DNA of 64,000 bases from Spirosoma aerolatum (GTDB lineage: Bacteria; Bacteroidota; Bacteroidia; Cytophagales; Spirosomataceae): positions 1,685,001 through 1,749,000 of the forward strand of contig NZ_CP020104.1 of NCBI RefSeq assembly GCF_002056795.1, in the 5' to 3' direction. Each line of letters starts with the position of its first letter. Within the stretch, counting starts at the first letter, position 1. The notes beneath the pieces were generated by a model that was not told where the DNA came from, did not search any database, and saw only the letters and a list, made by a program, of their open reading frames with translations. This document shows, piece after piece, positions 8,095 to 17,442 of the stretch. The translations under genes were made by a program, and so were the position numbers.

Positions 8095-11000
8095 CTAGAC
8101 AACTTCGGCTTCTTCCACTTTTTCGGCAGTCTGATGGCTATATTCGGTTGGGGTTACGCCAAACTGCGCCCGGAAGGCTCGGCTGAAATATTTGGGGTCG
8201 CTGAAACCAACGGCAAATGCAATTTCGGCAACGGATGCTTTTCGCTGTTTGAGCAATAATTCAGCTTTTTTCAGACGCGTGGTTCGGATCAGGTCGATGA
8301 CGGAGAGGCCCGTGAGCATCTTCACTTTGCGGAATAGCACTGGACGGCTCATCCCCATTTCGATCACTAATCGCGTCACGTTAAATTCGGCATCGTTCAG
8401 GTGCGTTTCCAGAGTAGTCATCAACTGATTCAGGAATTTCTCGTCGGGGTGATCCAGTTCCTGCACCTGGGGCTGGAGGGTGACAATCTGGTGGTACTTA
8501 GCGCGTAACTGTTCCCGCAGCAGGAGCAGGTTACGAACCCGCGTCTGGAGCAGAATCGGGTGGAAGGGTTTCGTTACGTAATCATCGGCACCTGTTTGTA
8601 AACCCGTTAGTTGATTGTCGACCGCATTTTTGGCAGTTAACAAAATGACCGGAATGTGGCTGGTGCGTACATCGGTTTTGATGCGGTGCGTGAGCGAGAA
8701 ACCGTCCATAATCGGCATGGCTACATCGGCAATAACCAGGTCGGGAAGTAGTTGAGTGGCCATTTCCAGCGCTTCGGCACCATCGGCAGCCTCCATCACC
8801 TGACAGGTTACCGAAAATAAATCGCGGATGTACGCCCGAATATCTTCCTGATCGTCTACCACCAGAATCAGGGGTTGTCCAGCTTCCGATACCTCGACCG
8901 TATTCAGGAGCAGGCTTGTAGACTCGGTCGGTAAAGGCGAAGCAAGTGGGGACGATGCAGGTAGTTGATTATTGTCCGACTTGGCCAGCGTTTGTATGAC
9001 TGATTCACGAGGTGTGAGTGGAAGACGGATTATGAATCGGGTAAAGCCCGGTTTCCCGGATTCTGCTTCCTGACTTTCAACGGTAATCTGTCCTCTATGC
9101 TGTTCAATAATGTGTTTGCTAAGCGCCAAGCCGAGACCGAATCCAGAATCTCGGGTAGGGGCATGGCCAACCTGATAAAACTGGTTGAAAATATAATCCA
9201 GATTACCCGCCGGAATACCCGCACCGGTATCTTCTATGGTTATAACGGCTTGTTCACTGGCTCGTGCGGACGGAAAATCTCGCCGTAAACGAACCGAAAC
9301 GGTGCCCCCAGCCGGGGTGAATTTAACCGCATTGAAAAGAAGATTATGCACTACTTTCTCCAACTCTCCGGCATCGAACCAGGCCGGTAGTGTCGAAACA
9401 TCCGATTCGTTGGTGAGGGTGAGCTGGTGCGCACGGGCATGTTCGCGGAACGAATCGGTACTATTACTCAGGAAAGCGACCAGGTCGGTTTGCCGCCATT
9501 GCAGTTGGATATTACCGGTTTCGTGTTTACGGAAATCAAGTAGCTGATTCAGTAGCCGCAGCAATCGGTCGGTGCTACCCCGCATAATGGAAAGCTGTTT
9601 TCGAATGAACGGATCGGTGGCGTATCGTTCGTTCAATACCTCAATGGGTGCCATTACCAGCGTAAGTGGCGTACGGATTTCATGCGCAATCTCCGTGAAG
9701 AAGTTCAGTTTAATCTGGTGTAATTCCTGCTGACGGGCCTTCTCCCTATGTTCCTCTTCCAGTTCATGCGCCAGTTGCAGCCGGTTTCGGTTGAATCGTG
9801 ACCAAAGTTGTAAAAGCCCCAGAAAGGTCAGCGCATAGAGGGCATAGGCCCAGGGCGTTTTCCAGAGGGGTGGTAATACCGTAATTTTCAATTCTAACGG
9901 ATGCTTGTTCCAGACGCTATCGTTGTTGGCGCCTTTGGCCTGTAGCAGGTACTCGCCCGCAGGCAGGTTCATGTACATCGCCCTCGGTTCACTTACATAG
10001 TTCCAGGACTGATCGAACCCGATGAGTCTGTAGGCGTACCGATTTTTTGCAGCATTGATGTAATTAAAGCTGGCAAAGTCGAGCGAGAAAACATTCTGTC
10101 GATGGGTAAGCGTAATGCCCTGCTGATAGTCGATACCCGACTGGTCGGACGAAAGGCTGGTAACGGGTTCATTGAACAGGCGCAAGCCGGTAAATGCCAG
10201 CGGGTGGACCGTGGTATTCCGCTGGATGCTATCGGGATGAAAGTAAACGATACCATTATACCCGCCAAAGTACAGGTGACCCGTTGCGTCCTGATAGGCT
10301 GAATTGGAGGTGAACTCTCGGCAAACCAACCCATCGTGTACATTATAAGCCGTAAAGGTCGATTGGCCGGCTGCCAGTTGCGCCAGTCCCTTATCCGTAC
10401 TGACCCACAAACTGCCTTTCTGATCTTCCTGAATGCTGAAAATCGTATTGCTGGGTAATCCCTGGGCCGTTGTAAAATGATGAAAAGCGTTTTTATTGGG
10501 TAAAAGCAGGTTCAATCCTCCGTCGCGAGTACCGATCCAGAGTCGATGTTTGCGATCTTCGAGCAAACACATCACATGGTTGTTGCTAAGCGAGCCCGGA
10601 TCATTATCGGCATGAAAGAAACGAACGACTCTATGCTCGCCCGCCCGTTTTCGCAATAGGCCACCTGCATTACTGAACCACATTTGCCCCTGACTATCGA
10701 ACAAGAGGGTTGTTCCATTATTTAACATGTTTGGCAGGGTAGCACCTATCCGCTCGAACGACTGCGTTTTGGACACGAATCGGCAAATACCACCCAGGTT
10801 CGTAACGACCCATATGGCCCCCTGAGCGTCACGTTTGAGGTCGTAAATCCGGTCGTTGGGCAACGAGTGGGGATTGTGCGGATCGTGCAGGTACCGGGTG
10901 ATGGTCCGTCGCTGAAAATCAAGGTAATTCAAGCCTTTAATCGTGCCGATCCAAAGGCCATTTGGTCCATCTGCGAGCAGGCATTTGATTTTGTCGTTCG

Positions 11001-12264
11001 ACAGAGAGCGGGTATTTCTTGCGTCGTGGGTGTAATGACGGAGGATCGTTTTATCGGAATTGATCAATAGAAGCCCGCGATCCTCCGTGCCGACCCAAAG
11101 TTGGTTTGGCGTATAGGCCGGTACGATTGGTCCGGCAATTTTAAAGGGTGTCCGGCCATGTTTATCGAGCAGGTGGTAGGAGCCAAACTGTCGGGCCAAC
11201 GGGCTATACATATCGACCCCACCGTAGTAGGTGCCAACCCAGAAGGAACCATCACGATCTCGAAAGATAGATCGTACGGAATTGTCGCCTAACGAATTCG
11301 GATCAGTTGGTTGATTACTAAGCGTTTGAAAATGACTGCCATCCTGTGCGACAATGTACAAGCCCGACATGGTTCCAATCCAGAAATTTGACCGACCATC
11401 GGGCTGTATGGTTCGAACGGTTAGCGTATTGAGGTCTAAACCAGCAACTGGATTCCAGGACGTCACACGTCCACGTTGCTTATCAAATAAGGCGATACCG
11501 TTTCCTTCAGTGCCAATCCATAGGCGACCGGCCCGGTCTTCGGCAATGGTATTGATGGTATTGAGGGCATTCGTATAGACCGAATCGGTTGGTTCCAGAA
11601 AATAGCTGGTAAGCTGGAATTTTCCGGAAGCAGTTGGCCGAAGTTTCAGTAGCCCATTCGTTGTACCGACCCATAGGGTCCGGTCCGAATCTTCATACAG
11701 CGTGCGGACGGATCGATTGTGCAATTTTTTGGGATGCTGAAGCAATTTGGCCAAAGGCTCGAATTGCTGTTGGCGATTGAGTCGGTATAATCCACCTTGT
11801 GTACCGATCCAAAGCGCTTGCTGATGATCTTCCAGCAGCCAGTTAATGGTTGAATCAGGGAGGCCGTGGTTGGCCGGGCCACCTGTCAGCATGCGTTGAA
11901 AATCATCCTGTTCGGGTCGGTAAAGGGCCAGCCCTTTTGCCGTGCCCACCCATAAGCGTCCTTGTTTATCGACCAGTAGACTGTTGATGGTATTGGAGGC
12001 CAGACTATTTTTACGCGTGGACTGGTTCTGATAAACCACTACATTGCGGGAGTCATAGCGGTTTAACCCGTCGCGGGTGCCAAACCACATAAATCCCCGG
12101 TTGTCCTGCGTAATCGTATAAACACTACTGTGCGACAGCCCTTCATCGACTGTAAGATGGCTGAATGTTTTCTGGGTAGATTGGCAAAATGCAGACGATA
12201 TCAGTAAAAAACAGATAATTGCGTTGAGCCAGCGGGCGGAGGAGCACTTGTAACTGTATAGCAT
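8095..12264 (-). CDS. Hybrid two-component system regulator (HTCS)
   Basis: 1389 residues combining a whole signalling pathway. In order: signal peptide (to about 28), a periplasmic sensor of many two-component propeller repeats (DNRGFMWFGTRDGLNRY and similar, about 35-700), a Y_Y_Y domain, one membrane span (PWAYALYALTFLGLL, near 805), HisKA with FFTEIAHEIRTPLTLV, a HATPase (GFGLGLALSKHII), a receiver (LVVDDQEDI, phospho-Asp in VIADVAMPIMDG) and a C-terminal AraC HTH (EIAFAVGFSDPKYFSRAF). HTCS proteins sense an oligosaccharide and switch on their PUL. Its position beside the lyase/GH88 genes makes it the likely regulator of genes 1-4 here. Confidence 0.96.
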   Translation of the reverse strand: MLYSYKCSSARWLNAIICFLLISSAFCQSTQKTFSHLTVDEGLSHSSVYTITQDNRGFMWFGTRDGLNRYDSRNVVVYQNQSTRKNSLASNTINSLLVDKQGRLWVGTAKGLALYRPEQDDFQRMLTGGPANHGLPDSTINWLLEDHQQALWIGTQGGLYRLNRQQQFEPLAKLLQHPKKLHNRSVRTLYEDSDRTLWVGTTNGLLKLRPTASGKFQLTSYFLEPTDSVYTNALNTINTIAEDRAGRLWIGTEGNGIALFDKQRGRVTSWNPVAGLDLNTLTVRTIQPDGRSNFWIGTMSGLYIVAQDGSHFQTLSNQPTDPNSLGDNSVRSIFRDRDGSFWVGTYYGGVDMYSPLARQFGSYHLLDKHGRTPFKIAGPIVPAYTPNQLWVGTEDRGLLLINSDKTILRHYTHDARNTRSLSNDKIKCLLADGPNGLWIGTIKGLNYLDFQRRTITRYLHDPHNPHSLPNDRIYDLKRDAQGAIWVVTNLGGICRFVSKTQSFERIGATLPNMLNNGTTLLFDSQGQMWFSNAGGLLRKRAGEHRVVRFFHADNDPGSLSNNHVMCLLEDRKHRLWIGTRDGGLNLLLPNKNAFHHFTTAQGLPSNTIFSIQEDQKGSLWVSTDKGLAQLAAGQSTFTAYNVHDGLVCREFTSNSAYQDATGHLYFGGYNGIVYFHPDSIQRNTTVHPLAFTGLRLFNEPVTSLSSDQSGIDYQQGITLTHRQNVFSLDFASFNYINAAKNRYAYRLIGFDQSWNYVSEPRAMYMNLPAGEYLLQAKGANNDSVWNKHPLELKITVLPPLWKTPWAYALYALTFLGLLQLWSRFNRNRLQLAHELEEEHREKARQQELHQIKLNFFTEIAHEIRTPLTLVMAPIEVLNERYATDPFIRKQLSIMRGSTDRLLRLLNQLLDFRKHETGNIQLQWRQTDLVAFLSNSTDSFREHARAHQLTLTNESDVSTLPAWFDAGELEKVVHNLLFNAVKFTPAGGTVSVRLRRDFPSARASEQAVITIEDTGAGIPAGNLDYIFNQFYQVGHAPTRDSGFGLGLALSKHIIEQHRGQITVESQEAESGKPGFTRFIIRLPLTPRESVIQTLAKSDNNQLPASSPLASPLPTESTSLLLNTVEVSEAGQPLILVVDDQEDIRAYIRDLFSVTCQVMEAADGAEALEMATQLLPDLVIADVAMPIMDGFSLTHRIKTDVRTSHIPVILLTAKNAVDNQLTGLQTGADDYVTKPFHPILLQTRVRNLLLLREQLRAKYHQIVTLQPQVQELDHPDEKFLNQLMTTLETHLNDAEFNVTRLVIEMGMSRPVLFRKVKMLTGLSVIDLIRTTRLKKAELLLKQRKASVAEIAFAVGFSDPKYFSRAFRAQFGVTPTEYSHQTAEKVEEAEVV

Positions 12265-12365
12265 AAGACTACCAAAACACTCGTTAAGAAGACTGCCTGT
12301 GTAGTTGGGTTAAAACACGATTAAAACGCTGGGTCTTCTGTATTTTACTCCAAAAAATTTAGACT

Positions 12366-13235
12366 ATGTCCGTATTGGTTCCGGTTTATAAGCTTCATTC
12401 ATTTCCACGCCATGAACCTGAAGCACTTTTTTACATGGCCCGTCTGGAAAAACTAGTACAGGAGGTGAAAGGTATCGACAAGTCTCACTCGCATACATTT
12501 TACCTCCTGATGTGGATTATTCGGGGCAGCGGCACGCACACCATCGATTTTCGGACCTATACGGTGGCGGCTCATCAACTTTATTTTCTAACGCCGGGAC
12601 AGGTACATAGCTGGAACCTATCGGACGATGCAAGAGGCTATAATTTGTTCTTCGATGCCAACTTTTTTCGGAGCCGCTTTGGAAATCGGTTACAGCAATA
12701 CCCGTTTTATCATTCGCATCAGCACCAGCCTTTGCTGGAAGTTGCCGAACAGCAGCCCTTATTTAGTAACCTGCTGACGTATGCCTACGACGAATATGAA
12801 CAACGTCGGCCCAATCGGTCGGAGGTTTTTCTGTCGTACCTGCACATTGTACTCGAAACGGCCAATCGGCTTTATAACCAGCAATGGGTAGGTCAGGAGG
12901 CCCATTTGTATGATCGCATTCGGGCTTATGAGGAGTTAATTGAGTACCAGTTTCTGACAGTTCGGGAAGTAAGTGCCTATGCCGATCAAATGCACCTGAC
13001 TCCCAATTACCTGAATCACATTTGTAAGAAAGTAGTGGGAAAAACGGCCAGCCAACTCATTCATGAACGCATCGTTATCGAAATCCAGCGATTACTGACG
13101 CATACGACACAGTCGATAAAAGAAATTGGTTTTCAGTTAGGCTTCGATGATCCCTCATACTTTGTTCGTTTTTTTAAAAAGCATACGGGGCAGACTCCCG
13201 CTGAATTTCGGCAGGCGATTCTGGCAGATCGTTGA
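12366..13235 (+). CDS. AraC-family transcriptional regulator
   Basis: 289 residues: an N-terminal AraC_binding cupin (about 25-110, with SHSHTFYLLMWIIRGSGTHTIDF and LYFLTPGQVHSW) and a C-terminal HTH_18 domain (about 190-285, EIGFQLGFDDPSYFVRFFKKHTG). Proteins of this layout bind a small effector in the cupin and DNA through two HTH motifs. It starts 101 bp from the HTCS start and is transcribed away from it, so the two share a promoter region. The effector and target genes are unknown; a link to sugar use is suggested only by position. Confidence 0.93.
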   Translation: MSVLVPVYKLHSFPRHEPEALFYMARLEKLVQEVKGIDKSHSHTFYLLMWIIRGSGTHTIDFRTYTVAAHQLYFLTPGQVHSWNLSDDARGYNLFFDANFFRSRFGNRLQQYPFYHSHQHQPLLEVAEQQPLFSNLLTYAYDEYEQRRPNRSEVFLSYLHIVLETANRLYNQQWVGQEAHLYDRIRAYEELIEYQFLTVREVSAYADQMHLTPNYLNHICKKVVGKTASQLIHERIVIEIQRLLTHTTQSIKEIGFQLGFDDPSYFVRFFKKHTGQTPAEFRQAILADR

Positions 13236-13286
13236 TTTGTGCCATACGTTGCATGGTTTGTATTGGGGGCTGACTGGTTTGATCTC

Positions 13287-13294
13287 TACCTTTG
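13287..13294 (+). promoter_or_regulatory. Bacteroidota-type -7 promoter element
   Basis: TACCTTTG matches the TAnnTTTG -7 consensus. A TTG at 13263-13265 lies 21 bp upstream, an acceptable -33 position. It sits 70 bp before the DUF983 start. Confidence 0.5.
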
Positions 13295-13363
13295 TAATAT
13301 AAAAACTGCCTGAGCAACAGCTACTAAGCAGGCGTATGTTGACTGCTTTTCTGCTCCACTACT

Positions 13364-13753
13364 ATGTTTGCCAATAGCCGATTCTATAGCATTGCTTTTA
13401 ATAAATGCCCACGTTGCCATCAGGGCGATTTTTTCGTCACCAACAGCGCATTCAGCAAAAACTTCGATAAAATGCACGATCACTGTCCACACTGTGGTGA
13501 AAATTTCATGCCTGAGCCAGGGTTTTACTGGACGTCGATGTTTGTGAGCTATGCGTTTTATACCATCTATATTTTATTGACCTTCTTTATTGTCGTACAG
13601 GGCTTTCAGATCGATCTGGATTATTACCTGATGGGCATGTTGCCGTCGCTGGTTTTGTTGACGCCTTATTTTTTCCGACTGGCTCGCCGTACATGGCTCA
13701 CCTTGTGCATTACACCAAAGCCGCAGGTCTATGTAAAGTCGTCTCCTCAATAG
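13364..13753 (+). CDS. DUF983 family membrane protein
   Basis: 129 residues. The N-terminal zinc-ribbon-like pairs CPRCHQGDFF and CPHCGENF are followed by PEPGFYWTSMFVSYAF and two hydrophobic spans (about residues 58-80 and 88-108). This is the layout of DUF983, a small inner-membrane family common in Bacteroidota whose function is not known. The gene stands alone, with its own promoter element upstream and a strong hairpin terminator 21 bp after the stop. No functional partner is visible nearby. Confidence 0.9.
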   Translation: MFANSRFYSIAFNKCPRCHQGDFFVTNSAFSKNFDKMHDHCPHCGENFMPEPGFYWTSMFVSYAFYTIYILLTFFIVVQGFQIDLDYYLMGMLPSLVLLTPYFFRLARRTWLTLCITPKPQVYVKSSPQ

Positions 13754-13774
13754 TAATTGCGTCTAAGTGATTGT

Positions 13775-13820
13775 AAAACCTGTCTATCTGCGTAACCTCC
13801 GCAGATAGACAGGTTTTCGA
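13775..13820 (+). terminator. Hairpin terminator after DUF983 gene
   Basis: Arms 13775-13792 and 13800-13817 form an 18-bp perfect stem (AAAACCTGTCTATCTGCG and its complement) with a 7-nt loop and end in TTTT. Confidence 0.85.
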
Positions 13821-13980
13821 TTTTAAGAGCAGGTTTTACAGGAGGCTGTAGGATAAAAAGTTGCACTTTTTCCAAAGAAAGCAACTTTTACAATTCGTTT
13901 ACAAGCTTTTACAAGGCTTTACCGGCCTGTGTGAGTGGTGGCTCTAGATTTGCTTTGGTACGGATAAAAAATTAGCCAGC

Positions 13981-14385
13981 ATGAAAAACACACTTATCAC
14001 CGCATTACTGGTTTATGCCTCCTCAACCATCGGCTGGAGCCAGCAAACCTTCAGCCACTGTTCCGCTGCTTTTCTGGGCAATAAAATGATTGTTGACCAG
14101 TATACCACGATAGGGAAATGTAGTGTTCCGACTACGGCCACGGGCGAATTGACCGTCCATATAGTCGAGCTATCATCTGCCAAAAGTAAAGCTGTGGAGC
14201 CGATACCTTTTATGGTGGCGATACGCGATAAGAACAGCCAAACGCTGACAAGGTATTCGAAAGCGGAAGTCAAACGGGTAAACATCCAGAATGTATTGGC
14301 CAAATGCCGAAAAGGTGATCATATTGTGTTGCTGACGGTTGGCAATCAGTATGCATTACCTCACAATGAAATCCTTGTTCGTTAA
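13981..14385 (+). CDS. Small secreted protein of unknown function
   Basis: 134 residues with a Sec signal peptide (MKNTLITALLVYASS, cleavage near GWSQQ). The mature part has three cysteines (SHCSA, GKCSVP, AKCRKG). Its C-terminal half, IPFMVAIRDKNSQTL then AKCRKGDHIVLL, resembles the next gene (KIPFRMYLYRNGVL then ARPGDDLVI), so the two look like diverged tandem paralogues. The family is not recognised. It lies 21 bp before that paralogue and upstream of a membrane-bound winged-helix regulator, so the three may form one unit. Confidence 0.75.
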   Translation: MKNTLITALLVYASSTIGWSQQTFSHCSAAFLGNKMIVDQYTTIGKCSVPTTATGELTVHIVELSSAKSKAVEPIPFMVAIRDKNSQTLTRYSKAEVKRVNIQNVLAKCRKGDHIVLLTVGNQYALPHNEILVR

Positions 14386-14406
14386 TTCACCTCACTCCAT
14401 TTTATC

Positions 14407-14856
14407 ATGAAAACCTACAGATTTGTATTCGTTATACTAGGTTCTGTGCTAGGGCTTACTTCCTGGAAGATTATACCTGCAGCTATTCATAGATCGATAG
14501 TTGAAGTAAAGCCGGAATTTTACACGAATCCGCTTGTGTTGAATAATAAACCATTGAACTTAGCTGTATTTTCCATCCATAGCCGCGGGCGTCTAGCTTT
14601 GGTTTCAGGTGACCCAACGTCGGATGAGGCCGTCAAAATTCCGTTTCGTATGTATCTTTATCGGAATGGAGTCCTTATTCACAAAGAGGAATCGGATAAG
14701 GCCCAACAGCTATATGATATTGCTCCAATGATGGAATTGGCCCGGCCCGGCGATGATCTGGTGATTGACCCGGTTCGACCAATGGATAAAGCAGCTCGGC
14801 GAGCCATTCGACTACAAGGTGTTAGTTGGTTTTTTAATTGGTCGCCAGGGTGTTGA
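14407..14856 (+). CDS. Small exported protein, paralogue of preceding gene
   Basis: 149 residues with an N-terminal hydrophobic export segment (YRFVFVILGSVLGLTSW). The body has LNLAVFSIHSRGRLALV, KIPFRMYLYRNGVLIHKEE and ELARPGDDLVIDPV; the last two blocks line up with the upstream 134-residue protein, suggesting an ancient duplication. It lacks the internal cysteines of its neighbour. The fold is probably a small beta-rich domain. Function is unknown. It starts 21 bp after the previous stop and is followed by an inverted repeat. Confidence 0.7.
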   Translation: MKTYRFVFVILGSVLGLTSWKIIPAAIHRSIVEVKPEFYTNPLVLNNKPLNLAVFSIHSRGRLALVSGDPTSDEAVKIPFRMYLYRNGVLIHKEESDKAQQLYDIAPMMELARPGDDLVIDPVRPMDKAARRAIRLQGVSWFFNWSPGC

Positions 14857-14864
14857 GTGATGAA

Positions 14865-14946
14865 GTTTACGGTTTTAGCTATACGGTTTATAGTAGGCGA
14901 ACCCTATAAGGCGCACACCGTAACTGTATACCTGAAACCGTAAATC
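14865..14946 (+). terminator. Imperfect inverted repeat
   Basis: GTTTACGGTTTTAGCTATAC (from about 14865) is mirrored by GTATACCTGAAACCGTAAAT (to about 14946), giving an imperfect stem of about 25 bp between the second small secreted gene and the winged-helix regulator. The long loop and lack of a T-run leave it open whether it terminates transcription. Confidence 0.5.
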
Positions 14947-14965
14947 CTATTTAACAAGCAAACAA

Positions 14966-15868
14966 ATGCGTACGTCAGTCCGGCTATTTACAACTATAGC
15001 ATTAATGCTTTCGGGCGTTTTGATAATCCTGTTTGCCAGATTAACCCCATCTGCTCCGACAACAGAAAAGTCGCATTTTGTCCGGAAAGTTAACCTGGCA
15101 CTCCGACGCACAGCGCACCATTTACTCCATAAAGCCGGAGATGATACGTCACGAATTGCTCCAGTACAACAGCCGAATGCACAAACGTTTTTAATTCGAT
15201 TGGATCATGCGTTCGATTATGATCAACTCCCCCAATTATTAAAAGAGTCATTTGCTGTTCATGCCATTCGAGATAACTACGATGTAGCTGTGCTGGATTG
15301 CGCTCGTGGAGAATTACAACTTGGATACAATATTAACGATCTGGTCGGAACAGGGCAGGTTCCCTGTGGCGGACGGAAGCAGAAAGCTGGTTGTTATACC
15401 TTACAGGTTACCTTCAATACATTACAGGACGAATCTCCTCAGCCGGTAATGGTCTGGTGGGTACTAGCGCTGAGTGCCTGCCTCACTGGGCTGGGATATG
15501 TGGTATGGAAAAAGTGGCCATCCGAACAGACATCAACTGAAGTCCCCAATCCAGATTCAGTTTCGGACGGGTTACTACGATTTGGTACATCGAGTTTCAG
15601 TCCTAAAACACTCATGCTTCACGTGGGTACGAACCACCATACGCTGACATACCGTGAAGCCAAATTGCTTCAGTTCTTCATTGACCATACGAATCAGGTA
15701 ACCGAACGAGATTTCATTCTTAAATCGGTTTGGGAGGATGAAGGGGTTTTTGTAGGCCGTAGCGTCGACGTATTTGTATCCCGCTTGCGAAAACTACTTC
15801 AGGATGATTCGGCAGTTCGAATCGTTGCCGTTCATGGCGTAGGGTATCGGTTCGAAGTACAGGTATAG
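14966..15868 (+). CDS. Membrane-anchored winged-helix transcriptional regulator
   Basis: 300 residues. The N-terminal span (FTTIALMLSGVLIILFA, about 9-26) is followed by a periplasmic domain (about 30-160) with three cysteines (VLDCARGE, VPCGG, AGCYTLQVTF), a second span (MVWWVLALSACLTGLGYVVW, about 163-182), then a cytoplasmic OmpR/PhoB-type winged helix (about 205-298: LTYREAKLLQFFIDH, VFVSRLRKLL, VHGVGYRF). It should read a periplasmic signal and bind DNA directly, a one-component design like ToxR/CadC but with the DNA-binding domain at the C-terminus. There is no receiver domain. Targets are unknown; the two small exported proteins upstream are candidates for signal or target. Confidence 0.88.
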   Translation: MRTSVRLFTTIALMLSGVLIILFARLTPSAPTTEKSHFVRKVNLALRRTAHHLLHKAGDDTSRIAPVQQPNAQTFLIRLDHAFDYDQLPQLLKESFAVHAIRDNYDVAVLDCARGELQLGYNINDLVGTGQVPCGGRKQKAGCYTLQVTFNTLQDESPQPVMVWWVLALSACLTGLGYVVWKKWPSEQTSTEVPNPDSVSDGLLRFGTSSFSPKTLMLHVGTNHHTLTYREAKLLQFFIDHTNQVTERDFILKSVWEDEGVFVGRSVDVFVSRLRKLLQDDSAVRIVAVHGVGYRFEVQV

Positions 15869-16056
15869 CCCACATTTTCAGTAGTTAGTTGACAGAGAAT
15901 CGTTGCAGAAACAAAAGTTAAAATGACTGTAACATATTTATAATAGTCTTCTTTGTTTTATTTAGCTAATTATTTGATGGTGAATTGGTTGTCTACTGGC
16001 TTGTGAATTGTAATTATTTGAACAGATTTTGAAAGCCAGCCACGATTACTCCTCTC

Positions 16057-16064
16057 TACCTTTG
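16057..16064 (+). promoter_or_regulatory. Candidate -7 promoter element before sugar porter
   Basis: TACCTTTG fits TAnnTTTG and lies 40 bp before the ATG of the sugar porter gene. The nearest upstream TTTG (16028-16031) is 25 bp away, longer than usual, so only the -7 element is firm. The rest of the 236-bp gap from 15869 is AT-rich and holds no gene. Confidence 0.42.
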
Positions 16065-16104
16065 ACTCATGAATCGCTCCTAAACCCGATTCATATTAGT
16101 AAGC

Positions 16105-17430
16105 ATGAGTCAAAAGCAGCGCATCTTTCTCTGGTCAATTACGGCTGCGTTGGGTGGTTTTCTCTTCGGTTTCGATACCGCAGTCATTTCTGGTGTTGAA
16201 CAGTCATTGCAGTCGTTGTGGCAGTTGAATGTCTGGGAGCATGGCCTTACTGTTTCCATTGCCCTGATAGGGACCGTACTCGGTTCGATGTTGGGTGGCA
16301 TTCCGGCTGAGCAAGTAGGCCGGAAGAAAACGCTGCTCGGGATTGCTATTCTGTATCTGGCTGCTTCGCTCGGAACAGCCCTGGCAACAGGCTGGAGCGT
16401 TTTTCTTCTATTTCGATTTCTGGGTGGTTTGGGCGTCGGTGCTTCATCAGTGGCAGCCCCCATGTACATTACCGAAATATCGCCTGCCCAATCGCGAGGC
16501 CGATTGGTTGCCTTATTCCAGTTCAATGTCGTATTGGGAATTCTGATTGCCTATCTGTCAAACTTCTTACTACAGGGTATCGGCGCTGATTCATGGCGCT
16601 GGATGCTTGGCATACAGGCTATTCCTTCGCTGATCTTTCTGATTTCCGTACTCAATATCCCCGAAAGTCCACGCTGGCTGTTATTGAAGAAGGGGGATGT
16701 TGCACAAGCATTTGATGTTCTTCGTATGATCGATCCGGCCACTGCCGAAAAAACGATGGTGGCTATTCAGCAAAGCAATCACCATACCGATGGTTCGACT
16801 CGTTTGTTTTCGTCTGCGCACAAAACACCTATCTTACTCGCCGTGTTATTTGCTGTATTCAATCAGGTTTCGGGCATCAACGCCATTATTTATTACGCAC
16901 CCCGAATTTTTGAAATGACGGGTCTGGGTAAAAGTTCGGCTTTATTGTCGTCGGCAGGTATCGGGTTCATCAATCTTGTTTTTACCATGATTTCGATGAA
17001 TTTAATTGACCGATTCGGTCGGCGCACTCTAATGAAAATCGGTTCGGTGGGCCTGATCGTTACCCTGGCGTTGGTGGCGCGGGCGTTCTATACGGAGGAT
17101 TTCAGTGGAATGACGGTACCGCTCCTGCTGTTTGGCTACATTGCTTTCTTTGGGTTTTCGCAGGGGGCTGTTATCTGGGTGTTTATCTCCGAAATTTTTC
17201 CGAACGAAGTACGGGCCAGCGGACAGGCACTGGGTAGTTTTACACACTGGCTGATGGCGGCTATCATTACATTTACGTTCCCGTATCTGGCCGAACAGGT
17301 TGGCGGTGGCAATACATTCCTGTTTTTTACGGCCATGATGATATTGCAACTGGTATTCGTTTTACGCCTGATGCCTGAAACGAAAGGCACAAGCCTGGAG
17401 CAGATTGAAAAAACATTTGTTGTCCACTAA
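16105..17430 (+). CDS. MFS sugar porter (XylE/GLUT type)
   Basis: 441 residues with about twelve hydrophobic spans. Sugar-porter signatures are present: GFLFGFDTAVISGVE in the first helix, RFLGGLGVGASSVAAPMYITEISPAQSRGRL, PESPRWLLLKKG before the central loop, QVSGINAIIYYAPRIFE in helix 7, DRFGRRTLMKIGS and the terminal PETKGTSLEQIE. It would import a monosaccharide by proton symport at the inner membrane. It is followed after 12 bp by a fructokinase-like gene, so fructose is the most likely substrate, although other hexoses or xylose are possible from the sequence alone. Confidence 0.94.
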   Translation: MSQKQRIFLWSITAALGGFLFGFDTAVISGVEQSLQSLWQLNVWEHGLTVSIALIGTVLGSMLGGIPAEQVGRKKTLLGIAILYLAASLGTALATGWSVFLLFRFLGGLGVGASSVAAPMYITEISPAQSRGRLVALFQFNVVLGILIAYLSNFLLQGIGADSWRWMLGIQAIPSLIFLISVLNIPESPRWLLLKKGDVAQAFDVLRMIDPATAEKTMVAIQQSNHHTDGSTRLFSSAHKTPILLAVLFAVFNQVSGINAIIYYAPRIFEMTGLGKSSALLSSAGIGFINLVFTMISMNLIDRFGRRTLMKIGSVGLIVTLALVARAFYTEDFSGMTVPLLLFGYIAFFGFSQGAVIWVFISEIFPNEVRASGQALGSFTHWLMAAIITFTFPYLAEQVGGGNTFLFFTAMMILQLVFVLRLMPETKGTSLEQIEKTFVVH

Positions 17431-17442
17431 ACCTTTTCATCC

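Noticed and set aside
16110..16526. 138-codon frame on the minus strand
   Set aside because: It lies entirely inside the sugar porter gene, is rich in Pro, Arg and Ser, and has no protein-like features; an antisense shadow.
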